Shown: positions 46,508 to 54,691, counted from the first letter of the stretch. The stretch is DNA of 64,000 bases from an uncultured Prevotellaceae bacterium (GCA_902799765.1 CADCBZ010000012.1:124001-188000), one strand, 5' to 3'. Notes: a model not told the origin generated them from the sequence alone. A program made the numbers and translations.

Positions 46508-46565
46508 TTAGGCGGACAGTAAGACGGACAATTTAGGCGGACAACTTTAAGAGTTTAGGCGGACA
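46508..46565. repeat. Iteron-like array of TTAGGCGGACA
   Basis: The 11-mer ttaggcggaca occurs at 46508, 46533 and 46555, with a partial gacggaca at 46523. All copies have the same orientation. The rest of 46386-46836 has a run of nine C at 46647-46655, an AT-rich stretch near 46670-46695, and no gene I can support. Confidence 0.7.
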
Positions 46566-46836
46566 AACTACCCTAAAAATAGGGGGTGATAAGTAGGGGG
46601 GTATCGGTGAAATATTTGTTAAAAAGCGGCTTTTTGGGTGCGATAGCCCCCCCCCATAAATACCATCATTTTTTACTATATACCTTATATATATGCCCTG
46701 TTTATCGGGGTTTAACGCAATTTTAACACCGTTCAGGGGGTGGGTAAGGGTGCATCTGAGCGGCCAGAGGGTTGCCCGCAGGGGTACGCTTCAGAAAGCT
46801 AAACAAGATATTCCTTCCCATTTTTAATGATACGTA

Positions 46837-47310
46837 CTAACCGGCATTTGCAATGCCAGAACTCTTGACATCCCCAACATCGACCCCCCTATTTCTTTCA
46901 AGTTCTTCAATTTTAGCCTTGAGCCTGCCAATTTCTTCGGCTTGCTCACTGAATCGCAAATCTTTATCTCGCATTATCTCTAAAAACATTTGGCATACAC
47001 CATCCGATGTCAGTGGGAAGTCTGGCAATGGTGCTACAACAATACCTGGTTTTGAGCGTCCTTTTATTGGCCCTACTTTTAACATAGTACCCTGACCTGT
47101 CAAAATCCACTCCGCAGAGAAGCTGTATTGATCGCACAAATCAGCAATAGCATCTACCCCCGCGTTCATTCGATTATTCAGAATTTCTGAAAACTTTGCG
47201 GGCTTGATGCCAAGGCTCTCTGCAACCTTTGTTTTTGTGAGGCCTTTATCCTTTAATAGGCTCTCAATAGCGGCTATAAAACGCCTGTTAATATCTGCTT
47301 TATTCATCAT
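46837..47310 (-). CDS. Phage repressor with XRE-type helix-turn-helix
   Basis: This 157-residue DNA-binding protein, transcribed away from the early genes, is the probable lysogeny repressor (functional counterpart of Mu c). The N-terminal helix-turn-helix is at about 20-45 (LTKTKVAESLGIKPAKFSEI), followed by the AEWILTGQGTML segment common in phage CI-like repressors. Residues ~105-145 form a coiled coil (EIGRLKAKIEELER), probably for oligomerisation. There is no LexA-type autoprotease domain, so induction by RecA-stimulated cleavage is unlikely. The palindromic sites at 47323-47336 and 47366-47380, between this gene and the early promoter, are its likely operators. Confidence 0.85.
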   Translation of the reverse strand: MMNKADINRRFIAAIESLLKDKGLTKTKVAESLGIKPAKFSEILNNRMNAGVDAIADLCDQYSFSAEWILTGQGTMLKVGPIKGRSKPGIVVAPLPDFPLTSDGVCQMFLEIMRDKDLRFSEQAEEIGRLKAKIEELERNRGVDVGDVKSSGIANAG

Positions 47311-47322
47311 TCTATCTAAAAA

Positions 47323-47386
47323 TTACAGAAAATCTGAAAATAATTCCATAAAAATTTGGTAGTATTACAGAAATTCTGTATCTTTG
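47323..47386 (+). promoter_or_regulatory. Early promoter with overlapping repressor operators
   Basis: A -33 TTTG (47355-47358), a 20-nt spacer and a -7 TATCTTTG (47379-47386) drive the early operon. A perfect palindrome, TACAGAA-A-TTCTGTA (47366-47380), covers the spacer and touches the -7 box. A weaker related site, ACAGAAAATCTG, is at 47325-47336. Repressor bound there would block the promoter. Confidence 0.78.
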
Positions 47387-47469
47387 CACCGTGTTCCAAT
47401 GAGAACGGCGCGGCAAAGATACGAAAAAGACGCGAGAAATGAGAATATTTATAGTTAAAAATAAAGATT

Positions 47470-47919
47470 ATGTTGAAAAAAGAATTTGAAGAAAGAACGA
47501 AGCTCAGCGTTTCTGAGGCAGAGTTCAACGGAATTAACGCCCTCTACATGGCATGTGGTGAAGACATCGATAAGGATGAGTTCTGTAAGTTGTACATGAC
47601 CTTCGACGGTCGCCTGGATCTGATGCACAAGATTGAGCGTGAGCACCAGCGTATTAAAGATGCTCTTTACGAAAAAGAGTTGCTGCATAAGGAGGCTATG
47701 GAGATTATCAGTGACGCTGCTGATGCAGTGCTGGAGATTCAGAAAGGTCTGCTTGATTATGAAGAGGAAAGTCCCTGTCGTTGTTCAAGAGCTGTTAAGC
47801 AGCTTGACATTAAGGCATTTTGGCTCATTGGCAGAGGCGAGACCATCAAGCGTAAGGCGAAAATGGGAATCGAATTTAATGAGGAGGATTTAGAGTATAT
47901 TAGCAACAATTTGAAATAA
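47470..47919 (+). CDS. First early-operon protein, function unknown
   Basis: This 149-residue acidic helical protein has no family that I recognise. It opens the early operon about 80 nt after the promoter. The sequence contains MACGEDIDKDEFCKLYM and a long helix (HQRIKDALYEKELLHKEAMEII). A CRCSRAVK segment precedes the C-terminal part, which ends in EEDLEYISNNLK. No signal peptide or membrane segment is present. Its position before the transposase resembles that of Ner-like or other early regulators, but it has no clear helix-turn-helix, so a regulatory role is only a guess. Confidence 0.75.
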   Translation: MLKKEFEERTKLSVSEAEFNGINALYMACGEDIDKDEFCKLYMTFDGRLDLMHKIEREHQRIKDALYEKELLHKEAMEIISDAADAVLEIQKGLLDYEEESPCRCSRAVKQLDIKAFWLIGRGETIKRKAKMGIEFNEEDLEYISNNLK

Positions 47920-47938
47920 CCCCTAAACACTTATAGTT

Positions 47939-48319
47939 ATGGAAACGAGCAACAGAAGAATCGAAGTGAGCACGGAAGTCCGCAACAAGATTATCAAGAC
48001 TTTCGGTGTGACAGGTAAAACAGTGAGCAATGCTCTAAACTACACGGGCGAGCGCGGTCAGACTGATCTGGCCAAGCGCATCCGTATCATGGCACTGGAG
48101 AATGGCGGTCGCCACATGGCGAGCTGGCCTGAGTGCGAGACCATCCACGACGCTAACGGCATGATGCGCCAGATATTCGATAACGGGGCCACCATCGAGG
48201 TGGATAAGCAGACTGGCGACGCTCAATGGTTCGACCCCAAGGGCGTGAAGCGAGGTGAAAAGAAGAATATCACCATCCCCCAACTGTATGTTATGCAGGA
48301 ATTGGCAGCATCATTCTAA
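47939..48319 (+). CDS. Early prophage protein, possible DNA-binding
   Basis: This 126-residue protein lies 19 nt after the preceding gene. Its first ~45 residues (RNKIIKTFGVTGKTVSNALNY) look like a helix-turn-helix, followed by RAxRIRIMALENGG, typical of proteins that bind phage DNA. The C-terminal part (GATIEVDKQTGDAQWFDPKG) is beta-rich. Its location directly before the transposase suggests an early regulator similar in role to Ner, but I cannot place it in a named family. Confidence 0.72.
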   Translation: METSNRRIEVSTEVRNKIIKTFGVTGKTVSNALNYTGERGQTDLAKRIRIMALENGGRHMASWPECETIHDANGMMRQIFDNGATIEVDKQTGDAQWFDPKGVKRGEKKNITIPQLYVMQELAASF

Positions 48320-48341
48320 CCATTAAAGAACGGAGGCAGAT

Positions 48342-50357
48342 ATGGAGTACTACGGCAATGCGCTTTGCGTGAGTTACGACGATTTGGTTGGTGGCGGCAT
48401 CATGACCGCCAGCAACTTGCAGAAGATGGCTCAGCGTGGAAAACTGACAGTTGTTCGTCAGGGTAAAGGGCTTGGCAACTGTGCCCTGGTTGCCGTTGAC
48501 TCCCTGCCTGAGAAGTATAAGGCTGAGGTTAAGAAGCTCTATCCAGAGGGCAACCGCACACGCCTTATCGCGTGGGTACAAAAGAACTACGAGCGCGACA
48601 CAGCGGCCTATTCGTTCTTTTTCAACAGCAAAGAGAACACCGGCGTTGAGCTGCCTCAGGAAAAGGTGCTGGAGTACACCATCAACGCAAGCGTTCTAAA
48701 TTGCTGCATCCGTCTGTATGACCGTGCGGCCATGTGCCAGAAGATGTTCGGGAACCGCTACAACTGGGATGAAATGACTGCCGTCATCGACACCCTGCGC
48801 GACCTGTATCACCACACTCTTCCAGCCTCAACGATGCGCTTCCGTAAGAAGGTGGCTGAGTATAAACGTGATGGTTACATCTGCCTGGTTAGCGGCAAGT
48901 TCGGCAACCAGTCGGCCCGTAAGGTTGACTTCAAGACGGAGCGTCTCATTCTGGGTATCGCTATCCTGCCAAATAAGCCCTTCAATACATCGGTGGCCGA
49001 AATGTATAACCAGTTCGTGTGTGGAGAGCTTGACGTTTGGGATCCTGAGACTGGCGAAATGTTCAACCCCGACGATTTCACGGATAAGAACGGTGAGCCG
49101 ATGGCCCTGAGTGAAACCACTATCAACAACTATCTGAACTCACCTAAGAACCGCGTGCTGATAGACAACGCCCAAATGAGCTTCACCACCTTTATGCACG
49201 AGGTGATGCCACACGTTCACCGTCACGCCCCGGAGTTCAGCTTCAGCAAGATCTCGTTTGATGACCGCGACCTGCCCCGCAAGCTGAAGGATAGCAAGCA
49301 GAGGCCAAAGGCTTACTACGCTTACGACGTTACGAGCCAGTGTGTTGTCGGCTATGCTTACAACCGTAATAAGAACACCGACCTTGTGGTGGACTGCTTC
49401 CGCTCACTGTTTATGCTGATAGAGCGCGAGGGCTGGGGCTGCCCCGCACAGGTAGAGGTCGAGAACCACCTTATGAGCCAGTGGCGCGACTCATTCCTAA
49501 AGGCTGGTGTGATGTTCCCGTTTGTTCGCTTCTGCGCCCCTCAGAACTCACAGGAGAAATACGCTGAGCAAATGAACGGTGCTAAGAAAAAGAGCGTGGA
49601 GCACAGGAACCACTTAGGTATTGGCCGCTTTTACGCTAAAGACCGCCACTACAGAACTGAGTCAAAGAAGGTGTTTGACGAACTGAATGACACCTACGAA
49701 GACCAGGAATACTACACATGGGAGCAGCTTATTGCCGAAGACCTGAAGGATATCGAGCAATTCAACCAGACGCTGCACCCCAACCAGAAGAAATACAAGG
49801 GCATGACCCGCTGGCAGGTGCTGGTGGAGAATATGAACCCGACACTCCGTCCCCTCGATCGTGCTATCTGCGCCCGCTATGTTGGTGAGCACGTGAGCAC
49901 ATCGATACGCCGTAACTCTTACTGCCGTGTTCAGGGTAAGGACTGGTGGTTGAGCGAGGTGGAGGTTATCGAGAAGCTGGCTCCAAACGACTTCAAGGTG
50001 GAGGCTTACTACCTGACAAACGAGCAGGGCGAGGCCACCGACGTTTGGATCTACCAGAACGATATGATGGTGGATAAGCTGCAAGATGTCGGCACGTTTA
50101 ACACGGCAGACGCTGAGCAGACCGACGAAGACCGTGCCATCTTCACGGAGCAGCAAAAGAAGATAGCCCATTTCGGCAAATACGTGCGCGACAACGCGAT
50201 ATCGCGAGTGGGTATTATGAGTAAGGCCCCGGAGGCTATCGAGGCCGACACAGACGAAACAACGGGCTTTGCGGCTGAGTCCGAAGATATACAGCCGGAA
50301 ACCATGCCTGAAGCCTACCAGTTCAAGGATGAGGCAGACGCTTTGGCAGACCTGTAA
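48342..50357 (+). CDS. MuA-like DDE transposase
   Basis: The 671-residue transposase should bind the phage ends and carry out integration and replicative transposition. The N-terminal ~200 residues contain a MuA-like DNA-binding region (NLQKMAQRGKLTVVRQGKG). The integrase-fold core has ISFDDRDLPRKL (~304-315), AYYAYDVTSQCVVGYAY with the first Asp near 329, VEVENHL near 371-377 and SQEKYAEQMN near 402-411 for the last Glu. In the second block, where MuA has Asp, the residues are E-N. The C-terminal acidic region (PEAIEADTDETTG, MPEAYQFKDEADAL) may contact the ATPase encoded next. RBS ggaggc precedes ATG 48342. Confidence 0.92.
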   Translation: MEYYGNALCVSYDDLVGGGIMTASNLQKMAQRGKLTVVRQGKGLGNCALVAVDSLPEKYKAEVKKLYPEGNRTRLIAWVQKNYERDTAAYSFFFNSKENTGVELPQEKVLEYTINASVLNCCIRLYDRAAMCQKMFGNRYNWDEMTAVIDTLRDLYHHTLPASTMRFRKKVAEYKRDGYICLVSGKFGNQSARKVDFKTERLILGIAILPNKPFNTSVAEMYNQFVCGELDVWDPETGEMFNPDDFTDKNGEPMALSETTINNYLNSPKNRVLIDNAQMSFTTFMHEVMPHVHRHAPEFSFSKISFDDRDLPRKLKDSKQRPKAYYAYDVTSQCVVGYAYNRNKNTDLVVDCFRSLFMLIEREGWGCPAQVEVENHLMSQWRDSFLKAGVMFPFVRFCAPQNSQEKYAEQMNGAKKKSVEHRNHLGIGRFYAKDRHYRTESKKVFDELNDTYEDQEYYTWEQLIAEDLKDIEQFNQTLHPNQKKYKGMTRWQVLVENMNPTLRPLDRAICARYVGEHVSTSIRRNSYCRVQGKDWWLSEVEVIEKLAPNDFKVEAYYLTNEQGEATDVWIYQNDMMVDKLQDVGTFNTADAEQTDEDRAIFTEQQKKIAHFGKYVRDNAISRVGIMSKAPEAIEADTDETTGFAAESEDIQPETMPEAYQFKDEADALADL

Positions 50358-50392
50358 GAACGATATTTCAATAACATTTAAATACAGTTACA

Positions 50393-51268
50393 ATGGAGAT
50401 TACAAAAGACATCAAAAAACGGATTTTGGCTGCAATGAAGGCCAACCGTGTGAACTATCCGAGCGACTCGAAGCATGCCTCAAGTCTTGGCATCAGCTCG
50501 GCTGTGTACTCACAACTGAATCAGGGCCAGACGGAGCGTGTTCTTAGCGAGGCCAACTGGATAAGCATGGCCCGCAGGCTTGGTGTGGAGCTTCGTCCCG
50601 GTATGGAGTGGAAGGCTGCCAAAACGGCCACGTTCAAGTACATCTGGGCACAGTTGACCGCCTGTCAGGGCAGCAGCTTGAGTGCCATCATGTGCGACAT
50701 GCCGAATATCGGTAAGACCTTCACGGCCCGCGAGTATGTGAAGCAGCACAAGAATGCTATCTATGTGGACTGCTCACAGGTGAAGACCAAACGCGCTCTG
50801 GTGCGCAAGATCGCGAAGGAGTTTGGCGTAAGTGCCAACGGAACCTTTGGCGATATCTATGAAGATCTGGTGTTCTATATCCGCACAGTCGAGAACCCGC
50901 TTATCGTACTCGATGAAGCCGGTGATTTGGCATACGAGGCATTCTTGGAGCTGAAAGCCCTGTGGAACGCAACGGAACGCTGCTGTGCCTGGTATATGAT
51001 GGGAGCCGACGGCCTGAGGGCCAAAATAGACCGTTCCGTTGATGCTAAGAAGGTGGGCTATGCTGAAATGCTGAGCCGTTACGGTGACCGCTTCTGCAAG
51101 GTGACTCCAGATGATGCTAAAGAGCGTCAGGCGTTCCTCATAGAGCAAGCGCGTGTGGTTGCCGAGGCTAATGCCCGCGAAGGCGTGGACGCTGGAGAAC
51201 TGGCACGTAAGACTGGCGGTGCTCTGCGTCGCGTATATACTGAGATTGAAAAGGCTAAGGCAGTATGA
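50393..51268 (+). CDS. MuB-like AAA+ ATPase, target selection
   Basis: The 291-residue ATPase is expected to bind target DNA and stimulate the transposase encoded just upstream. A short N-terminal helix-turn-helix region (SLGISSAVYSQLNQGQ) is followed by the AAA+ core: Walker A MPNIGKTFT at about 101-111, Walker B LIVLDEAGDL at about 169-178, and sensor-like WYMMGADGLRAK. A C-terminal helical part contains AGELARKTGGALRRVYTEIEKA. It starts 36 nt after the transposase stop, the same order as in Mu. Its stop overlaps the next start as ATGA. Confidence 0.92.
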   Translation: MEITKDIKKRILAAMKANRVNYPSDSKHASSLGISSAVYSQLNQGQTERVLSEANWISMARRLGVELRPGMEWKAAKTATFKYIWAQLTACQGSSLSAIMCDMPNIGKTFTAREYVKQHKNAIYVDCSQVKTKRALVRKIAKEFGVSANGTFGDIYEDLVFYIRTVENPLIVLDEAGDLAYEAFLELKALWNATERCCAWYMMGADGLRAKIDRSVDAKKVGYAEMLSRYGDRFCKVTPDDAKERQAFLIEQARVVAEANAREGVDAGELARKTGGALRRVYTEIEKAKAV

Positions 51269-51498
51269 ACGGGAAGGTCTATCCAGAAGGAACGGTGTTC
51301 CAGTTGCTGCTGAACGGTCGCGATGCCTCATCGGTCATCAACGAGTGGTGGGAGGCCAGCACTCAGGCCGATGTTCGCGTCCGCAGGGCCAAGACTAAAG
51401 GCTGCATGGTACTGGAGACCGAAGACATGATATATGCGAGCCACATTATCAAGCTGTGGCCCGGAACTAAGGTAAACATTAAAGAACCGAAGAAATAA
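51265..51498 (+). CDS. Small early prophage protein, function unknown
   Basis: This 77-residue protein starts within the stop of the MuB-like gene and ends 1 nt into the next start codon, so it is tightly coupled to both. It has a Trp-rich segment (SSVINEWWEAS) and a basic patch (VRVRRAKTKG) and no known domain. The tight coupling to two ATPase genes suggests a role in the same transposition or replication complex. That is an inference from position only. Confidence 0.75.
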   Translation: MNGKVYPEGTVFQLLLNGRDASSVINEWWEASTQADVRVRRAKTKGCMVLETEDMIYASHIIKLWPGTKVNIKEPKK

Positions 51499-52121
51499 TG
51501 GCAAAGCGAGCATACACACCAAGAGACATTGAGGCAAAGAAGTACGAGTGCTTCGATTGGGACGGCGAATGGCTGTCGGCCTTTGGCAATCCCGCAATCA
51601 ACTCTAAATGGGTGGTGCTCGGCCCGTCGGCCAGTGGCAAGAGCTCGTTTGTGATGCAGCTATCGAAGAAACTGTGTGAGTATGGCCCCGTGCTCTATCT
51701 GCCTTTCGAGGAAGGTGTTGGCATGGAGTTCCAGCGTCGCCTGAAGCTCATGAAGATGGGCGAGGTGCAGGGCAAGTTCACTGTTGCCCCCGATGACACA
51801 CTGGAGGAACTGGAAGAGCGTCTGAGCCGTCCTAAGTCGCCCCGGTTCGTCATCGTTGACTCTTTTCAGGTTTCGGAGTGGAGCTATGAGCAGGCAATGG
51901 AACTGATGAAGCGTTTCCCAAACAAGGGCTTCGTGTTCATCAGCCAGGAGTACAAAGGTCAACCAATGGGCAAGGCTGCCATCAGGCTTCGTTATATCGC
52001 CGACATGAAGGTGCGCGTGGCCGGATATAAAGCCTACTGTCAGGGCCGCAGTGCCGGTGAGCCGGGTAACTATTACGTGGTGTGGGAAGAGGGCGTATTA
52101 ATGACATCAAACAATTTATAG
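51498..52121 (+). CDS. P-loop ATPase, RecA/Sak4-like
   Basis: This 207-residue nucleotide-binding protein has Walker A GPSASGKSSF at about residues 38-47 and a Walker B segment FVIVDSFQV at about 116-124. The fold, with a YLPFEEG block after the first strand and FISQEYKGQP late in the core, resembles RecA-like phage recombination ATPases such as Sak4. The length is about right for the core domain without an N-terminal extension. In Mu itself no such gene exists. Here it may assist annealing, repair or target capture. The exact family needs a profile search. Confidence 0.78.
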   Translation: MAKRAYTPRDIEAKKYECFDWDGEWLSAFGNPAINSKWVVLGPSASGKSSFVMQLSKKLCEYGPVLYLPFEEGVGMEFQRRLKLMKMGEVQGKFTVAPDDTLEELEERLSRPKSPRFVIVDSFQVSEWSYEQAMELMKRFPNKGFVFISQEYKGQPMGKAAIRLRYIADMKVRVAGYKAYCQGRSAGEPGNYYVVWEEGVLMTSNNL

Positions 52122-52123
52122 TT

Positions 52124-52378
52124 ATGAGTAAGATTAAAGAAACGATTGAGCTAAAGCCAGATCACGGATGCACAAGAGGCGCACGTGATGAACGGCTTGT
52201 ATCGAGCGGGCATGAATGCCCTGAGTGTCACGGTAACGGCTTTCATTGGGCCGAGGATCCAGACCCATGCAGTCATGGGAGTATCAAGGAACCATGCAGC
52301 GTCTGTAACGGCACTGGCAAGGTGGATGCGGTTGTAACAGTTCATTGGCAGGCATCAGAAGGAAGGAGTAAGGTATGA
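52124..52378 (+). CDS. Small zinc-ribbon protein with DnaJ-type CxxCxGxG motifs
   Basis: An 84-residue protein starts at ATG 52124, right after the ATPase stop. It has two CxxCxGxG units, CPECHGNGF and CSVCNGTGK, as in the DnaJ zinc-finger domain, so one zinc site is likely. The remainder is polar and has no other recognised domain. Its stop overlaps the next start. A second protein with the same kind of motif is encoded at 55252-55422. Such ribbons may bind proteins or nucleic acids; the role is unknown. Confidence 0.8.
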   Translation: MSKIKETIELKPDHGCTRGARDERLVSSGHECPECHGNGFHWAEDPDPCSHGSIKEPCSVCNGTGKVDAVVTVHWQASEGRSKV

Positions 52379-53007
52379 AGAAAATCATGTTTAACGACCG
52401 ATATGAGTTAACAAAAAAGGTTCTCAACGGTAGTAAGACGCAGACGCGTCGAGTCGTGCCTGAGGGTACTATACGAATGGCAGAAATGGAAGCAAAAATG
52501 CACGGTCGCGATATCACCTACTACATTAAGGAACACACACCATACTGTTTTCTTGATGAGGTCGCCATTGCACAGTCCTACAGCGACATCATGCCAATGC
52601 TGGTATCGTCGTTTGACTCGCCCCATGCGTATGACAGCCTCCGAAATGAGAAGGGATTCCGTAATAAAATGTTTGTCCGTGCTAACCTTATGCCCCACCG
52701 CATCCGCATTACGGGTATCAAGGTTGAACGGTTACAAGACATAAGTACAGAAGACTGCCTTGCAGAAGGTATGGATGATGACTCAGCCGATGGCGCACAC
52801 CTCTACTGGTTCTCCGTTTCAACAAATCAAGAGGACTGGCGCAAGATAAATGAAGAATTGTCTCGCCATGAATGGGACGGTAAGAAAGGTAGCTGGTTCT
52901 GGAATACAGCTCAAGGGGCGTATCACGCGCTTATTGACTGCCTTGATTCTACATTGTGGCAGCGCAATCCCTGGGTTTATGCCTATACATTTGAACTGAT
53001 AAAGTAG
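52375..53007 (+). CDS. ASCH-like phage protein
   Basis: The 210-residue protein begins with a segment resembling the ASCH/PUA-like fold of many phage proteins (NDRYELTKKVLNGSKTQTRRVV). Later the motif VRANLMPHRIRITGIKVERLQDIS, followed by ED(C/I)xxEG, fits the conserved second half. ASCH proteins are thought to bind RNA or modified nucleotides. It is cytoplasmic and has no membrane segment. Start overlaps the preceding stop by 4 nt. The function in the phage cycle is unknown. Confidence 0.75.
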   Translation: MKKIMFNDRYELTKKVLNGSKTQTRRVVPEGTIRMAEMEAKMHGRDITYYIKEHTPYCFLDEVAIAQSYSDIMPMLVSSFDSPHAYDSLRNEKGFRNKMFVRANLMPHRIRITGIKVERLQDISTEDCLAEGMDDDSADGAHLYWFSVSTNQEDWRKINEELSRHEWDGKKGSWFWNTAQGAYHALIDCLDSTLWQRNPWVYAYTFELIK

Positions 53008-53013
53008 CAGCTT

Positions 53014-53475
53014 ATGAAAATCTATATCAGTGGTAAGATTGGCGAGGAAACTCTAACCGAGGCTACTCGCGAGAAGTTCGCACGGGCAGAGAGAATGCTG
53101 AGGCAGATGGGCCATGACGTTTTCAACCCAACCACAAGCGGATTGGGCGATCTGGCAGACCGATGCGAGAATTTTGCTCATTGCATGGGTAAGCATACAA
53201 CTTGGTACGCGGAGATTTTGAAGCTTGACATAAAAGAGCTATCATTCTGTGATGCAATCTATATGCTGAGAGATTGGGTCAGCTCCCCTGGTGCATTTGT
53301 TGAGTTTAGCTTCGCAGAAGCCGTAGGTATCAGAGTCTTGTTTAGCGAGCGAGGCGATGCTTGGGACTACTTGAATAATAAGTTTGCGGCTCAGACTGGC
53401 CAAGTCTGCACTATTACCTCAAGAGACGAATATATTGATAGTAATATAGACGATATGTGGTTGCCACTAAAATAA
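53014..53475 (+). CDS. DUF4406-type nucleotide-processing protein
   Basis: This 153-residue protein begins KIYISGKIGEE and contains GHDVFNPT, then the helix-rich ILKLDIKELSFCDAIYMLRDW, and SPGAFVEFSFAEAVGI. This is the layout of DUF4406 proteins, which are related to nucleoside 2-deoxyribosyltransferases. They are common in phages of Bacteroidetes and Firmicutes. A role in nucleotide salvage is plausible but unproven. It lies 6 nt after the ASCH-like gene. Confidence 0.85.
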   Translation: MKIYISGKIGEETLTEATREKFARAERMLRQMGHDVFNPTTSGLGDLADRCENFAHCMGKHTTWYAEILKLDIKELSFCDAIYMLRDWVSSPGAFVEFSFAEAVGIRVLFSERGDAWDYLNNKFAAQTGQVCTITSRDEYIDSNIDDMWLPLK

Positions 53476-53489
53476 GAAAGGAGGTCATT

Positions 53490-53882
53490 ATGATATTAGT
53501 AAGTTTGTTGGCTGGAGGTCATGAGTGGGAGAAAGTGAACCTTGTAACGAAAATGGATAGAAACGGGATGTATGACCGTTTTAGATGTAAATGTTGTGGC
53601 ATAGAGGGTAAGAGCTATCAGATGGGGATGATTACCATTCCAGAACGCTATAGGAAGAATGCCTTTCATTGCCCCAACGAGCAAATACATAGAAAAGTGA
53701 AAGTAGTACGCTGTAACGCCGGAGGTGGCCAGTTCGCCAACCTGACTCCCGGAAGCATCCATGATATAGTCGAAACACCTCAGAGTGAGCGGTTAAAAGG
53801 TGGCAATAAGAGGGGGGAATGGGTCATGGGCGTTAGCGAGCCCGTATTGCTTATCTTTGGAGAGTTTACATATATAGACTAA
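53490..53882 (+). CDS. Small phage protein with a zinc-binding CxCC pattern, unknown
   Basis: A 130-residue protein starts at ATG 53490, which sits behind the strong ribosome-binding site aggagg at 53480-53485. An upstream in-frame codon at 53457 lies in the previous gene and has no such site. The segment DRFRCKCCGIEGKSYQ, with a later FHCPN, could form a zinc ribbon. The rest (GGGQFANLTPGSIHDIVETP) is a Gly/Pro-rich stretch of unknown role. No family was recognised. Confidence 0.72.
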   Translation: MILVSLLAGGHEWEKVNLVTKMDRNGMYDRFRCKCCGIEGKSYQMGMITIPERYRKNAFHCPNEQIHRKVKVVRCNAGGGQFANLTPGSIHDIVETPQSERLKGGNKRGEWVMGVSEPVLLIFGEFTYID

Positions 53883-53887
53883 CGACT

Positions 53888-54349
53888 ATGGCACAGGAAG
53901 TAACGAATTTCGCACGGTTCTACGCAACGTTTAACAAGATACCGTACAGTGGCGACCGTGAAGACTTGAAAAAGGAAATGGTGGAGAAAGTGACCTTTGG
54001 CAGAACTAACAGTCTGCGTGAGGTGACAAAGCGCGAGTACCAGGATCTGTGCGAAGGGCTCGAAAAGATATACCCTGCCAACCGTATCAATGAGGCAGCA
54101 CGTGAGGAACTGAGACGGCAGCGCAGCATTTGCCTGAAGCTGATGCAGAAGTTGGGCATTGATACCACCGACTGGAACCGCGTTAACGCTTTCTGCCAAG
54201 ACGGACGTATCGCTGGTAAGCAGTTCCGCGATATCACCAGTGAGGAACTGGAGCAGCTTGCCAAGAAACTGCGCAGCATAGAGCGCAAGGGTGGCATCAG
54301 AGAATTAGAGGAACCGGGGCCAAAGGCTATCGTCGTTCCCTTCAAATAA
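53888..54349 (+). CDS. GemA/gp16-like regulatory protein
   Basis: The 153-residue protein resembles Mu gp16/GemA (DUF1018). It has an N-terminal helical segment and RxKICLKLMQKLG-like spacing (RSICLKLMQKLGI). The diagnostic block is DWNRVNAFCQDGRIAGKQF, followed by TSEELEQLAKKLRSI. GemA modulates host gene expression and DNA relaxation in Mu. Here it lies before gam and small genes in the early operon. The homology is inferred from the DWxxVNxFxxDxRIxGKxF pattern. Confidence 0.75.
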   Translation: MAQEVTNFARFYATFNKIPYSGDREDLKKEMVEKVTFGRTNSLREVTKREYQDLCEGLEKIYPANRINEAAREELRRQRSICLKLMQKLGIDTTDWNRVNAFCQDGRIAGKQFRDITSEELEQLAKKLRSIERKGGIRELEEPGPKAIVVPFK

Positions 54350-54377
54350 CAATATTAACTAAAAAACAAAATGAGTT

Positions 54378-54473
54378 ATGGAACAAGAGTCAAACAGAGT
54401 AAATGAGGATGAGCTTCGTGAGGAACTGATGCAAGATCACTACGAAAGAATGCTCTCTGAGTATGCAGTCTAA
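54378..54473 (+). CDS. Very small acidic protein, unknown
   Basis: A 31-residue frame (MEQESNRVNEDELREELMQD...) starts at ATG 54378 in the gap between the GemA-like gene and the next small gene. It is acidic and probably one helix. It fills an otherwise empty gap on the coding strand and is followed at once by the next start. There is no further evidence that it is expressed. Confidence 0.45.
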   Translation: MEQESNRVNEDELREELMQDHYERMLSEYAV

Positions 54474-54492
54474 CAATTTAAAAAGTACAGTT

Positions 54493-54651
54493 ATGGAAAA
54501 AGAAAAATTAAACAATGGATTGGCAAATGCCGGAATTGTGGGATTGTCCGTCATCAATAGTGACAACCCAAGATGCGATGAGTGTCCATGTGAAGAAGAC
54601 GGTTGCGTGAAGCTTATATGCTACGGTGGCCACGTCTGCCTCTGGGGATAA
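54493..54651 (+). CDS. Small cysteine-rich protein, unknown
   Basis: The 52-residue protein starts at ATG 54493; an earlier in-frame codon at 54463 lies in the preceding small gene. The C-terminal half has five Cys in CDECPCEEDGCVKLICYGGHVC, with a sixth at the end, which suggests metal binding. The N-terminal half (ANAGIVGLSVINS) is short and hydrophobic but not a signal peptide. No family was recognised. Confidence 0.6.
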   Translation: MEKEKLNNGLANAGIVGLSVINSDNPRCDECPCEEDGCVKLICYGGHVCLWG

Positions 54652-54691
54652 GAAACAGTATTTAGTAACCCTATAAGTAAATTTTAAGATT

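Noticed and set aside
47316..47688. Minus-strand open frames opposite the early promoter and first early gene
   Set aside because: They cover the promoter and operator, show no motif, and conflict with the well-supported rightward early operon.
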